Below are positions 38,201-51,752 of a stretch of DNA of 64,000 nucleotides, piece by piece. The stretch lies in contig OZ026595.1 of NCBI GenBank assembly GCA_964020085.1, positions 7,005,217-7,069,216 on the forward strand, in the 5' to 3' direction. The notes beneath the pieces are model-generated. The model was not told the origin of the DNA, ran no database searches, and saw only the letters and a program-made list of their open reading frames with translations. The number at the start of each line of letters is the position of its first letter. Positions within the stretch are counted from its first letter, which is position 1. A program made the translations under genes and the position numbers. The stretch is from Micromussa lordhowensis. Taxonomy: Eukaryota > Cnidaria > Anthozoa > Scleractinia > Lobophylliidae.

Positions 38201-40874
38201 CGGGTCCACATGCAAAGTTTCGGAGCTGCGCGAAATCTCGCACTATGCTAACCAGCCCGTTTGCTAATTAGCCGAACTTTGCGCGCGTCGCAACTTTGCA
38301 AACTAATACCACCAAAGCACTCCCGGGGTCGGTCCGGTTCCAAATGCGAAGTATCGGAGCTGCGCAAAATCTCCCACTATGCTAATCAGCCCGGCAGATC
38401 CCCAGGCGTGGCCGGCTGGCTGACTAGTTAGCCGAGCTTGACGCGTCTCGCAACTTGGCAAACTAATGGCACCAAAGCACTCCTGGGGTCGGTCCGGGTC
38501 CACATGCAAAGTTTCGGAGCTGCGCGAAATCTCGCACTATGCTAACCAGCCCGTTTGCTAATTAGCCGAACTTTGCGCGCGTCGCAACTTTGCAAACTAA
38601 TACCACCAAAGCACTCCCGGGGTCGGTCCGGTTCCAAATGCGAAGTATCGGAGCTGCGCAAAATCTCCCACTATGCTAATCAGCCCGGCAGATCCCCAGG
38701 CGTGGCCGGCTGGCTGACTAGTTAGCCGAGCTTGACGCGTCTCGCAACTTGGCAAACTAATGGCACCAAAGCACTCCTGGGGTCGGTCCGGGTCCACATG
38801 CAAACTTTCGGAGCTGCGCGAAATCTCGCACTATGCTAACCAGCCCGTTTGCTAATTAGCCGAACTTTGCGCGCGTCGCAACTTTGCAAACTAATACCAC
38901 CAAAGCACTCCCGGGGTCGGTCCGGTTCCAAATGCGAAGTATCGGAGCTGCGCAAAATCTCCCACTATGCTAATCAGCCCGGCAGATCCCCAGGCGTGGC
39001 CGGCTGGCTGACTAGTTAGCCGAGCTTGACGCGTCTCGCAACTCGGCAAACTAATGGCACCAAAGCACTCCTGGGGTCGGTCCTGGTCCACATGCAAAGT
39101 TTCGGAGCTGCGCGAAATCTCGCACTATGCTAACCAGCCCGTTTGCTAATTAGCCGAACTTTGCGCGCGTCGCAACTTTGCAAACTAATACCACCAAAGC
39201 ACTCCCGGGGTCGGTCCGGTTCCAAATGCGAAGTATCGGAGCTGCGCAAAATCTCCCACTATGCTAATCAGCCCGGCAGATCCCCAGGCGTGGCCGGCTG
39301 GCTGACTAGTTAGCCGAGCTTGACGCGTCTCGCAACTTGGCAAACTAATGGCACCAAAGCACTCCTGGGGTCGGTCCGGGTCCACATGCAAAGTTTCGGA
39401 GCTGCGCGAAATCTCGCACTATGCTAACCAGCCCGTTTGCTAATTAGCCGAACTTTGCGCGCGTCGCAACTTTGCAAACTAATACCACCAAAGAACTCCC
39501 GGGGTCGGTCCGGTTCCAAATGCGAAGTATCGGAGCTGCGCAAAATCTCCCACTATGCTAATCAGCCCGGCAGATCCCCAGGCGTGGCCGGCTGGCTGAC
39601 TAGTTAGCCGAGCTTGACGCATCTCGCAACTTGGCAAACTAATGGCACCAAAGCACTCCTGGGGTCGGTCCGGGTCCACATGCAAAGTTTCGGAGCTGCG
39701 CGAAATCTCGCACTATGCTAACCAGCCCGTTTGCTAATTAGCCGAACTTTGCGCGCGTCGCAACTTTGCAAACTAATACCACCAAAGCACTCCCGGGGTC
39801 GGTCCGGTTCCAAATGCGAAGTATCGGAGCTGCGCAAAATCTCCCACTATGCTAATCAGCCCGGCAGATCCCCAGGCGTGGCCGGCTGGCTGACTAGTTA
39901 GCCGAGCTTGACGCGTCTCGCAACTTGGCAAACTAATGGCACCAAAGCACTCCTGGGGTCGGTCCGGGTCCACATGCAAAGTTTCGGAGCTGCGCGAAAT
40001 CTCGCACTATGCTAACCAGCCCGTTTGCTAATTAGCCGAACTTTGCGCGCGTCGCAACTTTGCAAACTAATACCACCAAAGCACTCCCGGGGTCGGTCCG
40101 GTTCCAAATGCGAAGTATCGGAGCTGCGCAAAATCTCCCACTATGCTAATCAGCCCGGCAGATCCCCAGGCGTGGCCGGCTGGCTGACTAGTTAGCCGAG
40201 CTTGACGCGTCTCGCAACTTGGCAAACTAATGGCACCAAAGCACTCCTGGGGTCGGTCCGGGTCCACATGCAAAGTTTCGGAGCTGCGCGAAATCTCGCA
40301 CTATGCTAACCAGCCCGTTTGCTAATTAGCCGAACTTTGCGTGCGTCGCAACTTTGCAAACTAATACCACCAAAGCACTCCCGGGGTCGGTCCGGTTCCA
40401 AATGCGAAGTATCGGAGCTGCGCAAAATCTCCCACTATGCTAATCAGCCCGGCAGATCCCCAGGCGTGGCCGGCTGGCTGACTAGTTAGCCGAGCTTGAC
40501 GCGTCTCGCAACTTGGCAAACTAATGGCACCAAAGCACTCCTGGGGTCGGTCCGGGTCCACATGCAAAGTTTCGGAGCTGCGCGAAATCTCGCACTATGC
40601 TAACCAGCCCGTTTGCTAATTAGCCGAACTTTGCGCGCGTCGCAACTTTGCAAACTAATACCACCAAAGCACTCCCGGGGTCGGTCCGGTTCCAAATGCG
40701 AAGTATCGGAGCTGCGCAAAATCTCCCACTATGCTAATCAGCCCGGCAGATCCCCAGGCGTGGCCGGCTGGCTGACTAGTTAGCCGAGCTTGACGCGTCT
40801 CGCAACTTGGCAAACTAATGGCACCAAAGCACTCCTGGGGTCGGTCCGGGTCCACATGCAAAGTTTCGGAGCTC
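33498..40874. repeat. Long segmental duplication, left copy (offset 10,878 bp)
   Basis: Fifteen rare markers in this interval reappear in the same order exactly 10,878 bp (37 dimers) to the right. They are ggtcctgg at 33,498, 34,380, 35,262 and 39,084; cagcctggc at 33,688, 36,922 and 38,098; gttagacg at 34,022; tgcaaact at 37,629 and 38,805; actcggc at 39,044; aagaactcc at 39,494; gacgcatc at 39,621; gtgcgtcg at 40,342; and gctccgcg at 40,874. I found no marker present in only one copy within these limits. The left edge lies between 33,219 (where the copies differ) and 33,498. Coordinates are the outermost shared markers, so the real block is at least 7.4 kb. Confidence 0.93.
36922..38805. 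repeat. 4-dimer (1,176 bp) period nested in the left duplication copy
   Basis: The marker pair cagcctggc (36,922; 38,098) and tgcaaact (37,629; 38,805) repeats at 1,176 bp with constant internal spacing of 707 bp. The same pair of pairs is present in the right copy at 47,800/48,507 and 48,976/49,683. The four-dimer repeat therefore existed before the 10.9-kb duplication, giving a relative age order. Confidence 0.85.
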
Positions 40875-43800
40875 CGCGAAATCTCGCACTATGCTAACCA
40901 GCCCGTTTGCTAATTAGCCGAACTTTGCGCGCGTCGCAACTTTGCAAACTAATACCACCAAAGCACTCCCGGGGTCGGTCCGGTTCCAAATGCGAAGTAT
41001 CGGAGCTGCGCAAAATCTCCCACTATGCTAATCAGCCCGGCAGATCCCCAGGCGTGGCCGGCTGGCTGACTAGTTAGCCGAGCTTGACGCGTCTCGCAAC
41101 TTGGCAAACTAATGGCACCAAAGCACTCCTGGGGTCGGTCCGGGTCCACATGCAAAGTTTCGGAGCTGCGCGAAATCTCGCACTATGCTAACCAGCCCGT
41201 TTGCTAATTAGCCGAACTTTGCGCGCGTCGCAACTTTGCAAACTAATACCACCAAAGCACTCCCGGGGTCGGTCCGGTTCCAAATGCGAAGTATCGGAGC
41301 TGCGCAAAATCTCCCACTATGCTAATCAGCCCGGCAGATCCCCAGGCGTGGCCGGCTGGCTGACTAGTTAGCCGAGCTTGACGCGTCTCGCAACTTGGCA
41401 AACTAATGGCACCAAAGCACTCCTGGGGTCGGTCCGGGTCCACATGCAAAGTTTCGGAGCTGCGCGAAATCTCGCACTATGCTAACCAGCCCGTTTGCTA
41501 ATTAGCCGAACTTTGCGCGCGTCGCAACTTTGCAAACTAATACCACCAAAGCACTCCCGGGGTCGGTCCGGTTCCAAATGCGAAGTATCGGAGCTGCGCA
41601 AAATCTCCCACTATGCTAATCAGCCCGGCAGATCCCCAGGCGTGGCCGGCTGGCTGACTAGTTAGCCGAGCTTGACGCGTCTCGCAACTTGGCAAACTAA
41701 TGGCACCAAAGCACTCCTGGGGTCGGTCCGGGTCCACATGCAAAGTTTCGGAGCTGCGCGAAATCTCGCACTATGCTAACCAGCCCGTTTGCTAATTAGC
41801 CGAACTTTGCGCGCGTCGCAACTTTGCAAACTAATACCACCAAAGCACTCCCGGGGTCGGTCCGGTTCCAAATGCGAAGTATCGGAGCTGCGCAAAATCT
41901 CCCACTATGCTAATCAGCCCGGCAGATCCCCAGGCGTGGCCGGCTGGCTGACTAGTTAGCCGAGCTTGACGCGTCTCGCAACTTGGCAAACTAATGGCAC
42001 CAAAGCACTCCTGGGGTCGGTCCGGGTCCACATGCAAAGTTTCGGAGCTGCGCGAAATCTCGCACTATGCTAACCAGCCCGTTTGCTAATTAGCCGAACT
42101 TTGCGCGCGTCGCAACTTTGCAAACTAATACCACCAAAGCACTCCCGGGGTCGGTCCGGTTCCAAATGCGAAGTATCGGAGCTGCGCAAAATCTCCCACT
42201 ATGCTAATCAGCCCGGCAGATCCCCAGGCGTGGCCGGCTGGCTGACTAGTTAGCCGAGCTTGACGCGTCTCGCAACTTGGCAAACTAATGGCACCAAAGC
42301 ACTCCTGGGGTCGGTCCGGGTCCACATGCAAAGTTTCGGAGCTGCGCGAAATCTCGCACTATGCTAACCAGCCCGTTTGCTAATTAGCCGAACTTTGCGC
42401 GCGTCGCAACTTTGCAAACTAATACCACCAAAGCACTCCCGGGGTCGGTCCGGTTCCAAATGCGAAGTATCGGAGCTGCGCAAAATCTCCCACTATGCTA
42501 ATCAGCCCGGCAGATCCCCAGGCGTGGCCGGCTGGCTGACTAGTTAGCCGAGCTTGACGCGTCTCGCAACTTGGCAAACTAATGGCACCAAAGCACTCCT
42601 GGGGTCGGTCCGGGTCCACATGCAAAGTTTCGGAGCTGCGCGAAATCTCGCACTATGCTAACCAGCCCGTTTGCTAATGAGCCGAACTTTGCGCGCGTCG
42701 CAACTTTGCAAACTAATACCACCAAAGCACTCCCGGGGTCGGTCCGGTTCCAAATGCGAAGTATCGGAGCTGCGCAAAATCTCCCACTATGCTAATCAGC
42801 CCGGCAGATCCCCAGGCGTGGCCGGCTGGCTGACTAGTTAGCCGAGCTTGACGCGTCTCGCAACTTGGCAAACTAATGGCACCAAAGCACTCCTGGGGTC
42901 GGTCCGGGTCCACATGCAAAGTTTCGGAGCTGCGCGAAATCTCGCACTATGCTAACCAGCCCGTTTGCTAATTAGCCGAACTTTGCGCGCGTCGCAACTT
43001 TGCAAACTAATACCACCAAAGCACTCCCGGGGTCGGTCCGGTTCCAAATGCGAAGTATCGGAGCTGCGCAAAATCTCCCACTATGCTAATCAGCCCGGCA
43101 GATCCCCAGGCGTGGCCGGCTGGCTGACTAGTTAGCCGAGCTTGACGCGTCTCGCAACTTGGCAAACTAATGGCACCAAAGCACTCCTGGGGTCGGTCCG
43201 GGTCCACATGCAAAGTTTCGGAGCTGCGCGAAATCTCGCACTATGCTAACCAGCCCGTTTGCTAATTAGCCGAACTTTGCGCGCGTCGCAACTTTGCAAA
43301 CTAATACCACCAAAGCACTCCCGGGGTCGGTCCGGTTCCAAATGCGAAGTATCGGAGCTGCGCAAAATCTCCCACTATGCTAATCAGCCCGGCAGATCCC
43401 CAGGCGTGGCCGGCTGGCTGACTAGTTAGCCGAGCTTGACGCGTCTCGCAACTTGGCAAACTAATGGCACCAAAGCACTCCTGGGGTCGGTCCGGGTCCA
43501 CATGCAAAGTTTCGGAGCTGCGCGAAATCTCGCACTATGCTAACCAGCCCGTTTGCTAATTAGCCGAACTTTGCGCGCGTCGCAACTTTGCAAACTAATA
43601 CCACCAAAGCACTCCCGGGGTCGGTCCGGTTCCAAATGCGAAGTATCGGAGCTGCGCAAAATCTCCCACTATGCTAATCAGCCCGGCAGATCCCCAGGCG
43701 TGGCCGGCTGGCTGACTAGTTAGCCGAGCTTGACGCGTCTCGCAACTTGGCAAACTAATGGCACCAAAGCACTCCTGGGGTCGGTCCGGGTCCACATGCA

Positions 43801-44375
43801 AAGTTTCGGAGCTGCGCGAAATCTCGCACTATGCTAACCAGCCCGTTTGCTAATTAGCCGAACTTTGCGCGCGTCGCAACTTTGCAAACTAATACCACCA
43901 AAGCACTCCCGGGGTCGGTCCGGTTCCAAATGCGAAGTATCGGAGCTGCGCAAAATCTCCCACTATGCTAATCAGCCCGGCAGATCCCCAGGCGTGGCCG
44001 GCTGGCTGACTAGTTAGCCGAGCTTGACGCGTCTCGCAACTTGGCAAACTAATGGCACCAAAGCACTCCTGGGGTCGGTCCGGGTCCACATGCAAACTTT
44101 CGGAGCTGCGCGAAATCTCGCACTATGCTAACCAGCCCGTTTGCTAATTAGCCGAACTTTGCGCGCGTCGCAACTTTGCAAACTAATACCACCAAAGCAC
44201 TCCCGGGGTCGGTCCGGTTCCAAATGCGAAGTATCGGAGCTGCGCAAAATCTCCCACTATGCTAATCAGCCCGGCAGATCCCCAGGCGTGGCCGGCTGGC
44301 TGACTAGTTAGCCGAGCTTGACGCGTCTCGCAACTTGGCAAACTAATGGCACCAAAGCACTCCTGGGGTCGGTCC

Positions 44376-47300
44376 TGGTCCACATGCAAAGTTTCGGAGC
44401 TGCGCGAAATCTCGCACTATGCTAACCAGCCCGTTTGCTAATTAGCCGAACTTTGCGCGCGTCGCAACTTTGCAAACTAATACCACCAAAGCACTCCCGG
44501 GGTCGGTCCGGTTCCAAATGCGAAGTATCGGAGCTGCGCAAAATCTCCCACTATGCTAATCAGCCTGGCAGATCCCCAGGCGTGGCCGGCTGGCTGACTA
44601 GTTAGCCGAGCTTGACGCGTCTCGCAACTTGGCAAACTAATGGCACCAAAGCACTCCTGGGGTCGGTCCGGGTCCACATGCAAAGTTTCGGAGCTGCGCG
44701 AAATCTCGCACTATGCTAACCAGCCCGTTTGCTAATTAGCCGAACTTTGCGCGCGTCGCAACTTTGCAAACTAATACCACCAAAGCACTCCCGGGGTCGG
44801 TCCGGTTCCAAATGCGAAGTATCGGAGCTGCGCAAAATCTCCCACTATGCTAATCAGCCCGGCAGATCCCCAGGCGTGGCCGGCTGGCTGACTAGTTAGA
44901 CGAGCTTGACGCGTCTCGCAACTTGGCAAACTAATGGCACCAAAGCACTCCTGGGGTCGGTCCGGGTCCACATGCAAAGTTTCGGAGCTGCGCGAAATCT
45001 CGCACTATGCTAACCAGCCCGTTTGCTAATTAGCCGAACTTTGCGCGCGTCGCAACTTTGCAAACTAATACCACCAAAGCACTCCCGGGGTCGGTCCGGT
45101 TCCAAATGCGAAGTATCGGAGCTGCGCAAAATCTCCCACTATGCTAATCAGCCCGGCAGATCCCCAGGCGTGGCCGGCTGGCTGACTAGTTAGCCGAGCT
45201 TGACGCGTCTCGCAACTTGGCAAACTAATGGCACCAAAGCACTCCTGGGGTCGGTCCTGGTCCACATGCAAAGTTTCGGAGCTGCGCGAAATCTCGCACT
45301 ATGCTAACCAGCCCGTTTGCTAATTAGCCGAACTTTGCGCGCGTCGCAACTTTGCAAACTAATACCACCAAAGCACTCCCGGGGTCGGTCCGGTTCCAAA
45401 TGCGAAGTATCGGAGCTGCGCAAAATCTCCCACTATGCTAATCAGCCCGGCAGATCCCCAGGCGTGGCCGGCTGGCTGACTAGTTAGCCGAGCTTGACGC
45501 GTCTCGCAACTTGGCAAACTAATGGCACCAAAGCACTCCTGGGGTCGGTCCGGGTCCACATGCAAAGTTTCGGAGCTGCGCGAAATCTCGCACTATGCTA
45601 ACCAGCCCGTTTGCTAATTAGCCGAACTTTGCGCGCGTCGCAACTTTGCAAACTAATACCACCAAAGCACTCCCGGGGTCGGTCCGGTTCCAAATGCGAA
45701 GTATCGGAGCTGCGCAAAATCTCCCACTATGCTAATCAGCCCGGCAGATCCCCAGGCGTGGCCGGCTGGCTGACTAGTTAGCCGAGCTTGACGCGTCTCG
45801 CAACTTGGCAAACTAATGGCACCAAAGCACTCCTGGGGTCGGTCCGGGTCCACATGCAAAGTTTCGGAGCTGCGCGAAATCTCGCACTATGCTAACCAGC
45901 CCGTTTGCTAATTAGCCGAACTTTGCGCGCGTCGCAACTTTGCAAACTAATACCACCAAAGCACTCCCGGGGTCGGTCCGGTTCCAAATGCGAAGTATCG
46001 GAGCTGCGCAAAATCTCCCACTATGCTAATCAGCCCGGCAGATCCCCAGGCGTGGCCGGCTGGCTGACTAGTTAGCCGAGCTTGACGCGTCTCGCAACTT
46101 GGCAAACTAATGGCACCAAAGCACTCCTGGGGTCGGTCCTGGTCCACATGCAAAGTTTCGGAGCTGCGCGAAATCTCGCACTATGCTAACCAGCCCGTTT
46201 GCTAATTAGCCGAACTTTGCGCGCGTCGCAACTTTGCAAACTAATACCACCAAAGCACTCCCGGGGTCGGTCCGGTTCCAAATGCGAAGTATCGGAGCTG
46301 CGCAAAATCTCCCACTATGCTAATCAGCCCGGCAGATCCCCAGGCGTGGCCGGCTGGCTGACTAGTTAGCCGAGCTTGACGCGTCTCGCAACTTGGCAAA
46401 CTAATGGCACCAAAGCACTCCTGGGGTCGGTCCGGGTCCACATGCAAAGTTTCGGAGCTGCGCGAAATCTCGCACTATGCTAACCAGCCCGTTTGCTAAT
46501 TAGCCGAACTTTGCGCGCGTCGCAACTTTGCAAACTAATACCACCAAAGCACTCCCGGGGTCGGTCCGGTTCCAAATGCGAAGTATCGGAGCTGCGCAAA
46601 ATCTCCCACTATGCTAATCAGCCCGGCAGATCCCCAGGCGTGGCCGGCTGGCTGACTAGTTAGCCGAGCTTGACGCGTCTCGCAACTTGGCAAACTAATG
46701 GCACCAAAGCACTCCTGGGGTCGGTCCGGGTCCACATGCAAAGTTTCGGAGCTGCGCGAAATCTCGCACTATGCTAACCAGCCCGTTTGCTAATTAGCCG
46801 AACTTTGCGCGCGTCGCAACTTTGCAAACTAATACCACCAAAGCACTCCCGGGGTCGGTCCGGTTCCAAATGCGAAGTATCGGAGCTGCGCAAAATCTCC
46901 CACTATGCTAATCAGCCCGGCAGATCCCCAGGCGTGGCCGGCTGGCTGACTAGTTAGCCGAGCTTGACGCGTCTCGCAACTTGGCAAACTAATGGCACCA
47001 AAGCACTCCTGGGGTCGGTCCGGGTCCACATGCAAAGTTTCGGAGCTGCGCGAAATCTCGCACTATGCTAACCAGCCCGTTTGCTAATTAGCCGAACTTT
47101 GCGCGCGTCGCAACTTTGCAAACTAATACCACCAAAGCACTCCCGGGGTCGGTCCGGTTCCAAATGCGAAGTATCGGAGCTGCGCAAAATCTCCCACTAT
47201 GCTAATCAGCCCGGCAGATCCCCAGGCGTGGCCGGCTGGCTGACTAGTTAGCCGAGCTTGACGCGTCTCGCAACTTGGCAAACTAATGGCACCAAAGCAC

Positions 47301-50300
47301 TCCTGGGGTCGGTCCGGGTCCACATGCAAAGTTTCGGAGCTGCGCGAAATCTCGCACTATGCTAACCAGCCCGTTTGCTAATTAGCCGAACTTTGCGCGC
47401 GTCGCAACTTTGCAAACTAATACCACCAAAGCACTCCCGGGGTCGGTCCGGTTCCAAATGCGAAGTATCGGAGCTGCGCAAAATCTCCCACTATGCTAAT
47501 CAGCCCGGCAGATCCCCAGGCGTGGCCGGCTGGCTGACTAGTTAGCCGAGCTTGACGCGTCTCGCAACTTGGCAAACTAATGGCACCAAAGCACTCCTGG
47601 GGTCGGTCCGGGTCCACATGCAAAGTTTCGGAGCTGCGCGAAATCTCGCACTATGCTAACCAGCCCGTTTGCTAATTAGCCGAACTTTGCGCGCGTCGCA
47701 ACTTTGCAAACTAATACCACCAAAGCACTCCCGGGGTCGGTCCGGTTCCAAATGCGAAGTATCGGAGCTGCGCAAAATCTCCCACTATGCTAATCAGCCT
47801 GGCAGATCCCCAGGCGTGGCCGGCTGGCTGACTAGTTAGCCGAGCTTGACGCGTCTCGCAACTTGGCAAACTAATGGCACCAAAGCACTCCTGGGGTCGG
47901 TCCGGGTCCACATGCAAAGTTTCGGAGCTGCGCGAAATCTCGCACTATGCTAACCAGCCCGTTTGCTAATTAGCCGAACTTTGCGCGCGTCGCAACTTTG
48001 CAAACTAATACCACCAAAGCACTCCCGGGGTCGGTCCGGTTCCAAATGCGAAGTATCGGAGCTGCGCAAAATCTCCCACTATGCTAATCAGCCCGGCAGA
48101 TCCCCAGGCGTGGCCGGCTGGCTGACTAGTTAGCCGAGCTTGACGCGTCTCGCAACTTGGCAAACTAATGGCACCAAAGCACTCCTGGGGTCGGTCCGGG
48201 TCCACATGCAAAGTTTCGGAGCTGCGCGAAATCTCGCACTATGCTAACCAGCCCGTTTGCTAATTAGCCGAACTTTGCGCGCGTCGCAACTTTGCAAACT
48301 AATACCACCAAAGCACTCCCGGGGTCGGTCCGGTTCCAAATGCGAAGTATCGGAGCTGCGCAAAATCTCCCACTATGCTAATCAGCCCGGCAGATCCCCA
48401 GGCGTGGCCGGCTGGCTGACTAGTTAGCCGAGCTTGACGCGTCTCGCAACTTGGCAAACTAATGGCACCAAAGCACTCCTGGGGTCGGTCCGGGTCCACA
48501 TGCAAACTTTCGGAGCTGCGCGAAATCTCGCACTATGCTAACCAGCCCGTTTGCTAATTAGCCGAACTTTGCGCGCGTCGCAACTTTGCAAACTAATACC
48601 ACCAAAGCACTCCCGGGGTCGGTCCGGTTCCAAATGCGAAGTATCGGAGCTGCGCAAAATCTCCCACTATGCTAATCAGCCCGGCAGATCCCCAGGCGTG
48701 GCCGGCTGGCTGACTAGTTAGCCGAGCTTGACGCGTCTCGCAACTTGGCAAACTAATGGCACCAAAGCACTCCTGGGGTCGGTCCGGGTCCACATGCAAA
48801 GTTTCGGAGCTGCGCGAAATCTCGCACTATGCTAACCAGCCCGTTTGCTAATTAGCCGAACTTTGCGCGCGTCGCAACTTTGCAAACTAATACCACCAAA
48901 GCACTCCCGGGGTCGGTCCGGTTCCAAATGCGAAGTATCGGAGCTGCGCAAAATCTCCCACTATGCTAATCAGCCTGGCAGATCCCCAGGCGTGGCCGGC
49001 TGGCTGACTAGTTAGCCGAGCTTGACGCGTCTCGCAACTTGGCAAACTAATGGCACCAAAGCACTCCTGGGGTCGGTCCGGGTCCACATGCAAAGTTTCG
49101 GAGCTGCGCGAAATCTCGCACTATGCTAACCAGCCCGTTTGCTAATTAGCCGAACTTTGCGCGCGTCGCAACTTTGCAAACTAATACCACCAAAGCACTC
49201 CCGGGGTCGGTCCGGTTCCAAATGCGAAGTATCGGAGCTGCGCAAAATCTCCCACTATGCTAATCAGCCCGGCAGATCCCCAGGCGTGGCCGGCTGGCTG
49301 ACTAGTTAGCCGAGCTTGACGCGTCTCGCAACTTGGCAAACTAATGGCACCAAAGCACTCCTGGGGTCGGTCCGGGTCCACATGCAAAGTTTCGGAGCTG
49401 CGCGAAATCTCGCACTATGCTAACCAGCCCGTTTGCTAATTAGCCGAACTTTGCGCGCGTCGCAACTTTGCAAACTAATACCACCAAAGCACTCCCGGGG
49501 TCGGTCCGGTTCCAAATGCGAAGTATCGGAGCTGCGCAAAATCTCCCACTATGCTAATCAGCCCGGCAGATCCCCAGGCGTGGCCGGCTGGCTGACTAGT
49601 TAGCCGAGCTTGACGCGTCTCGCAACTTGGCAAACTAATGGCACCAAAGCACTCCTGGGGTCGGTCCGGGTCCACATGCAAACTTTCGGAGCTGCGCGAA
49701 ATCTCGCACTATGCTAACCAGCCCGTTTGCTAATTAGCCGAACTTTGCGCGCGTCGCAACTTTGCAAACTAATACCACCAAAGCACTCCCGGGGTCGGTC
49801 CGGTTCCAAATGCGAAGTATCGGAGCTGCGCAAAATCTCCCACTATGCTAATCAGCCCGGCAGATCCCCAGGCGTGGCCGGCTGGCTGACTAGTTAGCCG
49901 AGCTTGACGCGTCTCGCAACTCGGCAAACTAATGGCACCAAAGCACTCCTGGGGTCGGTCCTGGTCCACATGCAAAGTTTCGGAGCTGCGCGAAATCTCG
50001 CACTATGCTAACCAGCCCGTTTGCTAATTAGCCGAACTTTGCGCGCGTCGCAACTTTGCAAACTAATACCACCAAAGCACTCCCGGGGTCGGTCCGGTTC
50101 CAAATGCGAAGTATCGGAGCTGCGCAAAATCTCCCACTATGCTAATCAGCCCGGCAGATCCCCAGGCGTGGCCGGCTGGCTGACTAGTTAGCCGAGCTTG
50201 ACGCGTCTCGCAACTTGGCAAACTAATGGCACCAAAGCACTCCTGGGGTCGGTCCGGGTCCACATGCAAAGTTTCGGAGCTGCGCGAAATCTCGCACTAT

Positions 50301-51752
50301 GCTAACCAGCCCGTTTGCTAATTAGCCGAACTTTGCGCGCGTCGCAACTTTGCAAACTAATACCACCAAAGAACTCCCGGGGTCGGTCCGGTTCCAAATG
50401 CGAAGTATCGGAGCTGCGCAAAATCTCCCACTATGCTAATCAGCCCGGCAGATCCCCAGGCGTGGCCGGCTGGCTGACTAGTTAGCCGAGCTTGACGCAT
50501 CTCGCAACTTGGCAAACTAATGGCACCAAAGCACTCCTGGGGTCGGTCCGGGTCCACATGCAAAGTTTCGGAGCTGCGCGAAATCTCGCACTATGCTAAC
50601 CAGCCCGTTTGCTAATTAGCCGAACTTTGCGCGCGTCGCAACTTTGCAAACTAATACCACCAAAGCACTCCCGGGGTCGGTCCGGTTCCAAATGCGAAGT
50701 ATCGGAGCTGCGCAAAATCTCCCACTATGCTAATCAGCCCGGCAGATCCCCAGGCGTGGCCGGCTGGCTGACTAGTTAGCCGAGCTTGACGCGTCTCGCA
50801 ACTTGGCAAACTAATGGCACCAAAGCACTCCTGGGGTCGGTCCGGGTCCACATGCAAAGTTTCGGAGCTGCGCGAAATCTCGCACTATGCTAACCAGCCC
50901 GTTTGCTAATTAGCCGAACTTTGCGCGCGTCGCAACTTTGCAAACTAATACCACCAAAGCACTCCCGGGGTCGGTCCGGTTCCAAATGCGAAGTATCGGA
51001 GCTGCGCAAAATCTCCCACTATGCTAATCAGCCCGGCAGATCCCCAGGCGTGGCCGGCTGGCTGACTAGTTAGCCGAGCTTGACGCGTCTCGCAACTTGG
51101 CAAACTAATGGCACCAAAGCACTCCTGGGGTCGGTCCGGGTCCACATGCAAAGTTTCGGAGCTGCGCGAAATCTCGCACTATGCTAACCAGCCCGTTTGC
51201 TAATTAGCCGAACTTTGCGTGCGTCGCAACTTTGCAAACTAATACCACCAAAGCACTCCCGGGGTCGGTCCGGTTCCAAATGCGAAGTATCGGAGCTGCG
51301 CAAAATCTCCCACTATGCTAATCAGCCCGGCAGATCCCCAGGCGTGGCCGGCTGGCTGACTAGTTAGCCGAGCTTGACGCGTCTCGCAACTTGGCAAACT
51401 AATGGCACCAAAGCACTCCTGGGGTCGGTCCGGGTCCACATGCAAAGTTTCGGAGCTGCGCGAAATCTCGCACTATGCTAACCAGCCCGTTTGCTAATTA
51501 GCCGAACTTTGCGCGCGTCGCAACTTTGCAAACTAATACCACCAAAGCACTCCCGGGGTCGGTCCGGTTCCAAATGCGAAGTATCGGAGCTGCGCAAAAT
51601 CTCCCACTATGCTAATCAGCCCGGCAGATCCCCAGGCGTGGCCGGCTGGCTGACTAGTTAGCCGAGCTTGACGCGTCTCGCAACTTGGCAAACTAATGGC
51701 ACCAAAGCACTCCTGGGGTCGGTCCGGGTCCACATGCAAAGTTTCGGAGCTC
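44376..51752. repeat. Long segmental duplication, right copy (offset 10,878 bp)
   Basis: This is the right-hand copy of the 33.5-40.9 kb block, with all fifteen markers conserved at +10,878 bp. Beyond it, an atgagcc change in B at 42,679 matches one at 53,263, but at 10,584 bp (36 dimers), so one dimer was lost in the right copy or gained in the left between those points. Further right, private changes appear (53,317, 53,691, 55,617), so the correspondence fades. Confidence 0.93.
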
